Positions 34,714-43,555 of a stretch of DNA of 64,000 bases are shown in pieces (the first letter of the stretch is position 1; each line of letters opens with the position of its first letter). The DNA comes from Seminibacterium arietis. Lineage in GTDB: Bacteria; Pseudomonadota; Gammaproteobacteria; Enterobacterales; Pasteurellaceae. Under the pieces are notes generated by a model. The model searched no databases and was not told the DNA's origin. It saw nothing but the letters and a program-made list of their open reading frames with translations. The stretch covers positions 1 through 64,000 of the forward strand of contig NZ_JBHTJN010000008.1 in assembly GCF_042675725.1 (NCBI RefSeq), read 5' to 3'. The translations under genes were made by a program, and so were the position numbers.

Positions 34714-36174
34714 ATGAACGATGATTTTAGCTTTTTTATCTATGATTTTGAAAGTTTTGGAATTAATCCAGCTCAAGATAGACCTGCTCAATTTGCTGGA
34801 GTTCGCACGGACAAAGATTTTAACATTATTGATAAACCGATAATTTTATATTGTAAACAAACTAATGATTATTTGCCTTCCCCTGAAGCTGTATTGGTAA
34901 CAGGAATAACGCCTCAAGAATGTAATGAAAAAGGAATTCCAGAACCTGAATTTGCAGAACGAATTTTACAAGAATTTAGTCGTCCCAATACTTGCATAAT
35001 GGGTTATAACAATATTCGTTATGATGACGAACTTACTCGCTATTTGTTTTATCGTAACTTTTTTGATGCTTATGAATATAGTTGGAAAAATGGGAATTCA
35101 CGTTGGGATTTATTAGATCTAGTACGTGCTTGCTATGCTTTACGCCCCGAAGGAATTAATTGGGCATTTGATGATCAAAATATACCTTCTTTTAAGCTAG
35201 AAAATTTGACTAAAGTAAACAACATTGAACACAGTAATGCTCATGATGCAATGGCGGATGTTTACGCAACCATTGAGCTAGCAAAATTAATCAAACAAAA
35301 ACAACCCCAATTATTTAATTATCACTTTAATCATCGAATCAAAAAAAACATCATAAATGAAAAAATATATGAAAAAGGACATGAAAATGCCCTGATAAAT
35401 ATAGCGGAATTAAAGCCATTAGTTCATGTTTCTGGAATGCTTGGGAATTATCGAGCTAATTGCTCTTGGATTGCTCCTTTAGAATGGCATCCAACAAATC
35501 AAAATGCAATTATTGTATGTGATTTAGATAGCAATATTGATGCGTTATTAACTGAACAAGCAGAAAAATTAAGAAAAAATTTATATACTAAAAAATCAGA
35601 GTTAGAAGAAATAGGAGAATTACCAGTACCTTTAAAATTAGTTCATTTAAATAAGAGTCCTTTTTTAGCTCCACCTAAAACACTAAGTCCAACCAGAGCA
35701 GAGCAGTTGGGGATTAATCGCAAACGCTGTTTGGAGAATTTAGAAAAATTACGCAAATCTACAACTATTCGCCAAAAAGTTGTGGATATTTTTAATGAGA
35801 AAATTATTTTTAAAGATGATGATATTGAAGCTGCACTCTATAATGGATTTTTTAGTCGAAATGACAAAAGTAATATGGAAATATTACATTCCATTATTAA
35901 AACAGATCCTAAAAAATTAGCAGAACATAGGTTATGTTTTGAAGATAGTCGTATAGAAAAATTGTTATTTCATTTTAGGGCTAGACATTTCTATAAGACA
36001 ATGACACGAGCAGAGCAAGTAAAGTGGGATAAATATCGCCGTCAAAAATTAGAAAAAAGTTTGACTCAATTTGAAGAGTCAATTCGTCGATTAGCAAGAG
36101 AACATGAAAACAACGCTGAAAACATAAAATTATTAAAAGATTTATATGAATACGCCTCTAAGTTATGTAATTAA
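34714..36174 (+). CDS. sbcB: Exodeoxyribonuclease I
   Basis: 486 residues from the ATG at 34714, which has AAGAAG 7 nt upstream; the ATG at 34708 is too close to that site. The DnaQ-like exonuclease core begins with FFIYDFESFGINPAQDRPAQFAG (metal-binding Asp and Glu) and includes HDAMADVYATIELAK; an SH3-like and a C-terminal helical domain follow. It degrades single strands 3' to 5', in replication completion, repair and recombination. It is the last gene before the terminus region, with its own terminator in the left arm of the 45-bp inverted repeat. Confidence 0.94.
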   Translation: MNDDFSFFIYDFESFGINPAQDRPAQFAGVRTDKDFNIIDKPIILYCKQTNDYLPSPEAVLVTGITPQECNEKGIPEPEFAERILQEFSRPNTCIMGYNNIRYDDELTRYLFYRNFFDAYEYSWKNGNSRWDLLDLVRACYALRPEGINWAFDDQNIPSFKLENLTKVNNIEHSNAHDAMADVYATIELAKLIKQKQPQLFNYHFNHRIKKNIINEKIYEKGHENALINIAELKPLVHVSGMLGNYRANCSWIAPLEWHPTNQNAIIVCDLDSNIDALLTEQAEKLRKNLYTKKSELEEIGELPVPLKLVHLNKSPFLAPPKTLSPTRAEQLGINRKRCLENLEKLRKSTTIRQKVVDIFNEKIIFKDDDIEAALYNGFFSRNDKSNMEILHSIIKTDPKKLAEHRLCFEDSRIEKLLFHFRARHFYKTMTRAEQVKWDKYRRQKLEKSLTQFEESIRRLAREHENNAENIKLLKDLYEYASKLCN

Positions 36175-36204
36175 ATATAATCAAAAAAACTTTTTCATTT
36201 TCCT

Positions 36205-36229
36205 ACCGCACTTTATGTGCGGTTTTTTA
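36205..36229 (+). terminator. Terminator of sbcB, left arm
   Basis: Stem ACCGCAC (36205-36211) with GTGCGGT (36217-36223), 5-nt loop, then six Ts. The mirror copy in the right arm (36577-36601, minus strand) terminates sspB. Confidence 0.85.
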
Positions 36230-36236
36230 TAATGTA

Positions 36237-36249
36237 GTGACAATGTCAC
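36237..36249. promoter_or_regulatory. matS site, left of dif
   Basis: GTGACAATGTCAC, the reverse complement of the right-hand copy at 36521-36533, matches GTGACRNYGTCAC exactly. Together with one flanking base at the left and two at the right it forms a 16-bp inverted repeat with 36519-36534. Confidence 0.85.
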
Positions 36250-36437
36250 ATTAAGTTTCAATAACGCTTTTACCTTTACGTTTTATTGACAATTCAATAT
36301 ACCCATTTAATAACTATTTAAAGTCATAAACAATATCAATACCCCTACACAGATTTTATCTTGCTTTAGCAATGCAAACATGCTGTGCATAAGTCTGTGA
36401 TTTACTTAACCCGTAGCTTTTGATAACCTTATAACTA

Positions 36438-36465
36438 ACTTCGCATAATGTATATTATGTTAAAT
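36438..36465 (+). other. dif site, XerC/XerD recombination site of the chromosome terminus
   Basis: Read left to right: XerC arm ACTTCGCATAA, central TGTATA, XerD arm TTATGTTAAAT. The centre and XerD arm are identical to E. coli dif (arms GGTGCGCATAA and TTATGTTAAAT, centre TGTATA) and differ from it only at the outermost bases of the XerC arm. Chromosome dimers are resolved here by XerC/XerD with FtsK. The gene strand bias and matS sites agree with a terminus. Confidence 0.93.
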
Positions 36466-36480
36466 AAATAGACGAGGTGT

Positions 36481-36498
36481 AACTTTTGTTTAAAAGTT
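36481..36498 (+). repeat. Hairpin with T-run beside dif
   Basis: AACTTTT (36481-36487) and AAAAGTT (36492-36498) pair around a 4-nt loop, followed by GTTATTTTTTAT. It looks like a weak rightward terminator though no gene precedes it. Confidence 0.45.
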
Positions 36499-36520
36499 GT
36501 TATTTTTTATTATGGCTTAT

Positions 36521-36533
36521 GTGACATTGTCAC
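36521..36533. promoter_or_regulatory. matS site, right of dif
   Basis: GTGACATTGTCAC, an exact match to the MatP consensus and part of a 16-bp inverted repeat with the left copy. Confidence 0.85.
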
Positions 36534-36631
36534 TGTTGGTTTTAATTAAATACTCTACTCTTCTGTATTATTAATATAAAAAACCGCACATAAAGTGCGG
36601 TAGGAAAATGAAAAAGTTTTAATGAATTGTG

Positions 36632-37099
36632 TTAATTAGACTTGTTAGTGATAATACGTAAATTAGGAGATTTTCTTTCTTTATCAAAACTTGAGCTTGA
36701 ATTAAGATTATTATTCGTAATTTTATTTAATTTTAATTTCGGATTTTCTTTTTTGATATTATTTGATTTTTCATACGCTATTTCAGGCTCGAACATAACG
36801 CCATCACCATTTTCACGAGCGTAAATAGCTAAAGCAGCTCCCATAGGAATATACAGATTCTGAATTTCACCATTAAACCTTGCATTAAATTGAATATAAT
36901 CATTCGTCAATTGCAAATTACCAGTAGCTCTTAGTGATAAGTTCAACACTATTTGTCCATCTTTAACGTACTCAAGAGGTACTTTAACCCCCTCGTAATC
37001 TGCATTTACAATTAAATAAGGTGTAAAATCATTATCCACTAACCAATCATAATATGCTTTTAATATATAAGGGCGTTTCGGTGACGATCTGAATTCCAT
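36632..37099 (-). CDS. sspB: ClpXP protease specificity-enhancing factor SspB
   Basis: 155 residues. The substrate-binding domain (about 1-110: SSPKRPYILKAYYDWLVDNDFTPYLIV and ISLNLS-type sheet) is followed by a low-complexity linker and a C-terminal basic LRIITNK tail matching the ClpX-binding XB motif region. SspB tethers ssrA-tagged proteins to ClpXP. Its start overlaps the sspA stop by 1 nt. It is the gene nearest to dif on the right, and transcription runs toward dif. Confidence 0.93.
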   Translation of the reverse strand: MEFRSSPKRPYILKAYYDWLVDNDFTPYLIVNADYEGVKVPLEYVKDGQIVLNLSLRATGNLQLTNDYIQFNARFNGEIQNLYIPMGAALAIYARENGDGVMFEPEIAYEKSNNIKKENPKLKLNKITNNNLNSSSSFDKERKSPNLRIITNKSN

Positions 37100-37740
37100 T
37101 ATTTATCATCCATCAAGTTTCTAGGAGTGTACTCAGTAATTGATTGTAAAAAAGAATCTCGTTGAAAAACTCGTTCCATATAAGATTTTATTGCTTTACT
37201 TCCTGCACCTGTAAATACAACGCCTAGTTGCTGCATTTTCCATAATAAAGGAGCAATATAACAATCTACTAAACTAAATTCTTCACTCATAAAATAAGGA
37301 GTTTGGTTAAAGATAGGAGCAACTGCTAAAAGCTCTTCTTTTAGTTGATTTAATATATCATCACGCTCTTTTTCTGTTGAAACTGTCTCAATTTTTTGTA
37401 GCATAGAATACCAGTCTTGCTCAATCCTCATCATTAATAGACGGCTTTTACCGCGAGAAACAGGATACACAGGCATTAATGGCGGATGTGGAAAACGCTC
37501 ATCAAGATATTCCATAATGATGCGAGAATTGAATAAAACAAGATCACGATCAACTAATGTAGGCAGAGTTCCATAAGGATTAAGTTCCATTAAGTCTTCT
37601 GATGGAATTTTTGGATCAACTGTTTGTGAATCATAAGCAACCCCTTTTTCCGCTAACACAATCCGTACTTGATGACAGTAAATATCTGTTTTATTTGAAA
37701 AAAGCGTCATTATAGAACGTTTGCTTGCAGCACTAGTCAT
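37099..37740 (-). CDS. sspA: Stringent starvation protein A
   Basis: 213 residues, a glutathione S-transferase fold: thioredoxin-like N-terminus with SNKTDIYCHQVRIVLAEKGV and a helical C-terminal domain with FSLVDCYIAPLLWKM. SspA binds RNA polymerase and helps in stationary-phase and acid responses; it has no detectable transferase activity in E. coli. It heads the sspA-sspB pair. GGATGAGATG lies near the start and supplies the ribosome site. Confidence 0.92.
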   Translation of the reverse strand: MTSAASKRSIMTLFSNKTDIYCHQVRIVLAEKGVAYDSQTVDPKIPSEDLMELNPYGTLPTLVDRDLVLFNSRIIMEYLDERFPHPPLMPVYPVSRGKSRLLMMRIEQDWYSMLQKIETVSTEKERDDILNQLKEELLAVAPIFNQTPYFMSEEFSLVDCYIAPLLWKMQQLGVVFTGAGSKAIKSYMERVFQRDSFLQSITEYTPRNLMDDK

Positions 37741-37860
37741 CTCATCCTCCGAGACATTTAAATATCAACATAAATATAATTTGGTATTTTACCATAAACA
37801 AGACACTAATTTCCAAATATGCGTTGATTTTTTTATCTACAATTAAAAATCTTTTTAGAT

Positions 37861-39894
37861 TTAATCTGTATCTTTTTTATGTATAGATAGCATATTTTTT
37901 AATAAATATTCTAGTCCACTCTGTCGCTCAGTTTTTTTGCTAACCGCATTTTCCCAACTTAATTGATTAGCAAATATAGTAATTTGCTCTTTTGCTCTTG
38001 TAATGCCTGTATAGACTAGTTCTTTGGATAAAATAGCACTAGGCTCTGTTGGTAACACTAAGACTGCATGGTTAAATTCTGAGCCTTGAGCTTTATGCAC
38101 AGTCATTGCAAACGCTGTTTCATGTTTTGGAATCCGACTAGGGATATATTTCTTAAATTGTTTATTATTATCATTTTTTTCAAACCAAAAATACCCTTTT
38201 GACTCTCCTACTTCATTTTTACTGATAATATATAAGCCAATATCTCCATTAAATAAGCCAACATTAGCATTGTTTTGAGTGATCATTACTGGCTTACCAG
38301 TAAACCAATCGGTATGTTGTTTAAAATTCAATAAGCCTAATTGCTGTAATTTTTCAGTGATGCGTTGATTTAAATTTTCGCTACCTAACTCACCGATTCT
38401 AAGTGCGGTTAAATATCTAATTTTATTAAATGAATCAAAAATTTGTTTAAGATGATATTCCTCTAAAAGAACATTATTTTTTTCTATTTCTTTTATTAGT
38501 TCTAGATAAGTGCGGTAGTTTTCTGCCGCATTATTTACTATAGTATTTACACAAATTTCAACATATTTTTGATACTCTTTTTCTTTGAGATCGTCTGTTA
38601 CGAGTGAATCAAAATTAATTAGTTGAATTTCAGATTTAATATCTGCACTATCGTCCTGAATCATCTTCCAACTCTGTTTACCTTGAGCTGAATTGACTAA
38701 TTTGGCTAAATGACCAATCTTAGATTGTTGATGAAAACGTCGACTTTCAACTAAATTGCATAAACAATTTTGAATTGGATTTCCGAGATCTATGATCTCA
38801 ACTGGTTGATTTGTAGTCTGTTTTATATAATCTACTAGATCCGCAGTATATCCTTGAACAGTAAATTTACCCAACTCTCCTAATATTGCACCAGCCTCTA
38901 CTGAAGCGAGTTGATCCTTATCGCCTAATAAAATTAATTTTGTTTGTGGTTTTAATGCCCGCAATAATTTTGCCATTAAAGATAAATCAATCATTGAGGC
39001 TTCATCAACTACTAATATATCAATAGGTAATGTATTTCTATCATGGTACGTTGTTTTTTCTTCATAAAAACGAATACCTAATAATCTATGAAGTGTTTCC
39101 GCCTGTGTTGGAATTGTACAAGCAATTTGTTTATCAATATTATTAAGTTGAGCAGTAATACTTTCTGTTAAACGAGCAGCAGCTTTACCTGTAGGTGCAA
39201 CTAATTTTATACGTAACTCTGAATCATCTTTATATTTTAATTTATGTAGACTTTGCAGAATAGCTAAAATACGAGCAACAGTTGTTGTTTTTCCAGTACC
39301 TGGTCCGCCAGTGATCAAACAAAAAGGTTGACATATTGCAATTGTAGCAGCAACTTTTTGCCAATCTATTTTATTAGATTGCAACGAAGGAAAATATTTA
39401 TCTAAAATTACTTTGATTTCAGAATAATTTAAAATTTCCTGATTAAAATTTACTTGTTTATTTACTGCTGAAAACAAATATTTTGCAATACAGTATTCGT
39501 CTTGCCATGCACGATAAAAATACAACGCATCAAATTGAAAAACTAAAGGAGCTAACTGTTCTAAAGGATTTGATGTAAAAGCAATGTGATCGGATAATGT
39601 TTGTTTCCATTGATCTGGTGCTAAATGATCAATTTTTTCTTGAATATCGGAAAGTATTGATTGAGAATTTGAATTTACTGAAAAGAATCTGTTAAGAAGA
39701 TTTTTTTCTAATACTAAACAAGTATGACCTTGTTGATAATTATAATTGCAAAGTGCGGCCAGTAATATTGCCAGATTTTTAATCTTATCAGGATAGTTAA
39801 ACGGTTCTTGTTTATTTGCAATTAACTTAGCAAAATAATAATCTGCTTGGCTGATAATATCCTGTTTTTCCAACTGTTCTAATATTGAAAGCAT
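37861..39894 (-). CDS. recD: RecBCD enzyme subunit RecD
   Basis: 677 residues. A superfamily 1B helicase core with Walker A ITGGPGTGKTTTVARIL (about residue 195), Walker B DILVVDEASMIDL (about 300), and C-terminal ETAFAMTVHKAQGSEFNHAVLV and YTGITRAKEQI. RecD is the 5'-3' motor of RecBCD. Its ATG directly follows the recB stop with no gap, so translation is coupled. recC is not in the window. Confidence 0.93.
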   Translation of the reverse strand: MLSILEQLEKQDIISQADYYFAKLIANKQEPFNYPDKIKNLAILLAALCNYNYQQGHTCLVLEKNLLNRFFSVNSNSQSILSDIQEKIDHLAPDQWKQTLSDHIAFTSNPLEQLAPLVFQFDALYFYRAWQDEYCIAKYLFSAVNKQVNFNQEILNYSEIKVILDKYFPSLQSNKIDWQKVAATIAICQPFCLITGGPGTGKTTTVARILAILQSLHKLKYKDDSELRIKLVAPTGKAAARLTESITAQLNNIDKQIACTIPTQAETLHRLLGIRFYEEKTTYHDRNTLPIDILVVDEASMIDLSLMAKLLRALKPQTKLILLGDKDQLASVEAGAILGELGKFTVQGYTADLVDYIKQTTNQPVEIIDLGNPIQNCLCNLVESRRFHQQSKIGHLAKLVNSAQGKQSWKMIQDDSADIKSEIQLINFDSLVTDDLKEKEYQKYVEICVNTIVNNAAENYRTYLELIKEIEKNNVLLEEYHLKQIFDSFNKIRYLTALRIGELGSENLNQRITEKLQQLGLLNFKQHTDWFTGKPVMITQNNANVGLFNGDIGLYIISKNEVGESKGYFWFEKNDNNKQFKKYIPSRIPKHETAFAMTVHKAQGSEFNHAVLVLPTEPSAILSKELVYTGITRAKEQITIFANQLSWENAVSKKTERQSGLEYLLKNMLSIHKKDTD

Positions 39895-42800
39895 TTAAAA
39901 TAAATCCTCTAATTTTTCAATTAAATGATGATGAGGCTTATCAAAATAAATACCATTATTATTTATACCGTTCATTCCTCTTAAAAATAAATAAATCACT
40001 CCTCCAAAATTTTTCTCATACTGATAATTTGAATCTCGCTGAGTTAAATAACGATGTAATGCTAAGCTATAAAATAAATATTGCCAATCATAATGGTGTT
40101 TTATCATTGCTTGCTTTATTCTGGCATCACTATAATACTCTTCTCCTTTACCGAGAAAATTAGATTTATAATCTATTAAATAGTATCTTCCATTGTGGCG
40201 AATTACTAAATCAATAAATCCTCTAAGCATACCTTGAATCTTGTCAATTCCTTCATTATTTAATTTTTCTGAGGGTAAATGATGATGTTCATTTAAAATC
40301 TCATTGAATTTTTTAACGTCAAATTTATGTTTTAATTTTAGATAAAAAGGCATTTCTTTTATGCAATTTTTTGCTGTAATTTGATTTAATTTTATTTCTG
40401 TTTCTGAGGATGTTAAAGGTGTATCTAATATAGTATTTAACCATTGAGCTAGCATAGGTATCCAAGATTCATCTAACTGTAATCGATGGCATATTTGCAT
40501 AATATCTTTTTTATCAATAGAGTGCGTAAAATCTATTTTTTCAAATAAATAGTGCAATTCTGTTCCTATTTTTGCTCCACAAGGTAAATCAAAAGGTGAA
40601 TAATTTAAAGGATAAAAGTTCTCTGTTACGATATTTTGATTAACCTCTTGTTCTATATCATAATCCTTAGCTTCATCAAAAAGTACTTTATCTGAAATTA
40701 TATCTTGTGTATTTGTTCGATATTTATATTGCTCATGTTTATGCACAATATTTGTAAAGCTAGTTACCATCCAATTATGTTCAATAGTATTAGTAAAAGT
40801 AGCAGGTAATAATTCTAAGTTTGATATATTATCTTTTGATTGTGTTATTTTTATTGAAGTTAAATTATCTGTTTTACCAAAAACTATTTGATTATTCCCT
40901 ATTTTATTCTGCCAAGATAATATTAACTTTTCTACCTCTATTGTTGTTTCTTCACTGTGATTTCCTTGCGTTAAAGCATACAATAAGCTATTCCATGTAG
41001 TATTATCAAAATATTTAGGTAATCCTAATACAATTTGATACTTAGCTCGAGTTAATGCAACATAAAGTAACCGCATTTCTTCAGCTCGTTTTTCTTTTTG
41101 TACTAATTCATTATTCTGTTTATCAATATCCCATAAAATACTTTCAGCTTGTTCAGAATAATAAGTAGCAATGTCATCAATTTTTTCTTTTGAAGATATA
41201 CCAATAAAAGGTAACCATACAATATCATAAGCTAATCCTTTTGATTTATGTATAGTCACAATTTTAACAAGTTCTCGTTCGCTTTCTAAACGAATATTTT
41301 CGTCAAATTGATCCACGCTTTTAATTTTAGTTTTAAACCAATGTAATAATCCTGCTTCATTTTCATTAGTTATACTTGCTTGTTGTAGTAATTCACTTAA
41401 ATGTAAGAAATCTGTAATGATTCTTTCGCCTTTAGGTAGACTCAGTAAAGTTTCACTTAATTTTTCAGTAAACAATAATTGATGCAACATCACTAGTATA
41501 CCCTGTTGTTGCCAAATATAGCGATAGTTGATAAATCTGGCTACAGTTTCTTCCCAATAAGTTTCATTTTGTTTAGTATTATAAATATTCGCACAGTCAC
41601 GACAGAATAAAGCTGTAGAAATAGCATTTAGAATATTACGTTCATTAAAAGGATTAAGGCAAGCTGTCAAAACTAATATTAAATCTTGTGCAGTTTGGCT
41701 ATTAAATACATTACCTTTATCTGATAAATATACTGAAGGAATTCCCAATTCTTGTAATTCATTTCGGATCAAATCTGCTTCATATATATTTCTAACTAAT
41801 ACTGCAATATTTTTCGCTTGTAGTATCTCGTTATTAATTATAGCCTGTTTTTGTACCGCACTTTTTAACCATTGATAAATCGACATTGCACAAGATTTTG
41901 CAAGATCCTCTTTACTGTTTTTTTCACTCAAATAAATTCGGCATGCTGGCTCAATTTCATTATTTAAAATAAAAGGTAATTTTTTTTGTCCAGCTTTAAC
42001 AGAAGAAAATTTGATTTGATCAAATAAAAATGGAGGTGGTTGTTGAAAATCAAATAGTGCGTTAACACAGTCAATAAGCTGCTCACTAGAACGCCAGTTA
42101 TTGACTAGAGTAAAATGTTGTTCTGCTTGTTTTGCTGCTTTCAGATAAGTAAAAATATCAGCACCACGAAATTTATAAATAGATTGCTTAGGATCTCCAA
42201 TAATAATAAAACCTTTGTCAATTTGTGTTTTTTCAATATAAATTTTTGAAAAAATATCATATTGTTGTGCATCAGTATCTTGAAATTCATCAATCATAGC
42301 AAAAGGATATTGACAACTAATAAGTTGTGCTAATGTTTCACCTTTTCTATTATATAAACTCTCTCTAACTAACCTTAATAAGTCATTAAAACCTTTTTGC
42401 TTGTGATCATTTTTATACTCAATTAATTTTTGTTTAATCGCAACAATACAATGATAGAGTAAAATATCTTCTTTTAATTTAATAGGAAAAGAACTCTCTT
42501 TTTCATGCAATTTTTCTGCGTAGTCAAACAAAAAGTGAGAAATTTGATTACCGCCTTTTTTAATTTTCTTTTCAATTGCTGAACGAGTGAAGTGTTCAAT
42601 TAAACGTTTTGGTAATTTTAGTTGAAAACTATTTGCCCACTCTGTAATTTCTTTAGTATTTAATAAAGCTTTATAACTAGTTCCTTTAATGTGTTCTTTA
42701 TTTTTTTCTAAAAAAATTTTTAATTGAGATTCTTTTTGCAACCATTGTTTTTTGAAATCTAAAATAGATCTACTTTCACTATCTAGATAGTGTAAATACT

Positions 42801-43482
42801 GTTGTAAAGATAATTTTAACAATTCTTCTTTTTGTGTAAATGGAATTAATTTTTCTGATGAAATATATTTATATATTTTTTGAATCAGTTGTTTTGGTGT
42901 TTCTAAACTTCTACAAACAAAATCTGCAACATAAACAGACTGCGAATAAAAATTATCTCGCCAAAATTCATTTGCAACTCGCTCAAGCAAAATACTTTCA
43001 TTTGTAATTAATTCAAGGTCAAAATGAGTACTAGAATAAAAAGCATATTGCATTAACATTCGGTGACAGAAACCATGAATTGTATAAATTGCCGCCAAAT
43101 CCATATTTTGTTCTGCTAGAATTAATCTGTTAATGGCTTGTTTTATATCTGGAATATAATCAACTAATTCAATTAGAAAAGAGTCATTTTTAAAAAAAGA
43201 TTTATTTTTTTCTCGCTGATAAGTTTTAAGATGTTGTATCGTATCATAGATTCGCTCACGTATTCGTTTACGTAGTTCTTGTGTTGCTGCTTCTGTAAAA
43301 GTAACAACTAAAATCTGTTCGACACTCAAAGGATGTGGAAAATTTTGTTGGCCTGCTTGTAATAATAGCCGAATATAAAGCGATGCAATTGTATGCGTTT
43401 TACCTGTACCAGCAGAAGCTTCGATTAAATTGAACGTATTTAATGGAATTGTTATTGGATTTAGTGGTTCAGCTTTTTTCAT
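39895..43482 (-). CDS. recB: RecBCD enzyme subunit RecB (helicase-nuclease)
   Basis: 1195 residues. UvrD-type helicase with Walker A IEASAGTGKTHTIASLY (about residue 18), MIDEFQDTDAQQYDIF (Walker B), and IVTIHKSKGLAYDIVWLPF. The C-terminal nuclease has GFIDLVIRHNGRYYLIDYKSN (about residue 1080), the D-x-K metal centre. RecB unwinds and cuts DNA in double-strand break repair and trims over-replicated ends at terminus forks. The protein is near the usual 1180-1220 residues. It is about 3-7 kb from dif. Confidence 0.95.
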   Translation of the reverse strand: MKKAEPLNPITIPLNTFNLIEASAGTGKTHTIASLYIRLLLQAGQQNFPHPLSVEQILVVTFTEAATQELRKRIRERIYDTIQHLKTYQREKNKSFFKNDSFLIELVDYIPDIKQAINRLILAEQNMDLAAIYTIHGFCHRMLMQYAFYSSTHFDLELITNESILLERVANEFWRDNFYSQSVYVADFVCRSLETPKQLIQKIYKYISSEKLIPFTQKEELLKLSLQQYLHYLDSESRSILDFKKQWLQKESQLKIFLEKNKEHIKGTSYKALLNTKEITEWANSFQLKLPKRLIEHFTRSAIEKKIKKGGNQISHFLFDYAEKLHEKESSFPIKLKEDILLYHCIVAIKQKLIEYKNDHKQKGFNDLLRLVRESLYNRKGETLAQLISCQYPFAMIDEFQDTDAQQYDIFSKIYIEKTQIDKGFIIIGDPKQSIYKFRGADIFTYLKAAKQAEQHFTLVNNWRSSEQLIDCVNALFDFQQPPPFLFDQIKFSSVKAGQKKLPFILNNEIEPACRIYLSEKNSKEDLAKSCAMSIYQWLKSAVQKQAIINNEILQAKNIAVLVRNIYEADLIRNELQELGIPSVYLSDKGNVFNSQTAQDLILVLTACLNPFNERNILNAISTALFCRDCANIYNTKQNETYWEETVARFINYRYIWQQQGILVMLHQLLFTEKLSETLLSLPKGERIITDFLHLSELLQQASITNENEAGLLHWFKTKIKSVDQFDENIRLESERELVKIVTIHKSKGLAYDIVWLPFIGISSKEKIDDIATYYSEQAESILWDIDKQNNELVQKEKRAEEMRLLYVALTRAKYQIVLGLPKYFDNTTWNSLLYALTQGNHSEETTIEVEKLILSWQNKIGNNQIVFGKTDNLTSIKITQSKDNISNLELLPATFTNTIEHNWMVTSFTNIVHKHEQYKYRTNTQDIISDKVLFDEAKDYDIEQEVNQNIVTENFYPLNYSPFDLPCGAKIGTELHYLFEKIDFTHSIDKKDIMQICHRLQLDESWIPMLAQWLNTILDTPLTSSETEIKLNQITAKNCIKEMPFYLKLKHKFDVKKFNEILNEHHHLPSEKLNNEGIDKIQGMLRGFIDLVIRHNGRYYLIDYKSNFLGKGEEYYSDARIKQAMIKHHYDWQYLFYSLALHRYLTQRDSNYQYEKNFGGVIYLFLRGMNGINNNGIYFDKPHHHLIEKLEDLF

Positions 43483-43555
43483 AAACTCAAGTGCGGTTAA
43501 AAAATTAAAAGAAACGAAGACAATAAACCTATCTTCGTTTTAAAATTATCTTACT

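Larger units (their letters stand above)
36186..36620. repeat. Perfect 45-bp inverted repeat enclosing the dif region
   Basis: The left arm (36186-36230) is the exact reverse complement of the right arm (36576-36620). Each arm contains an ACCGCAC/GTGCGGT hairpin followed by Ts on the side pointing away from its neighbouring gene, so sbcB and sspB each end at an identical terminator. The arms carry one uptake sequence each (36205-36213 and 36593-36601). The 345 bp between them hold two matS sites and dif and no gene. Confidence 0.95.
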
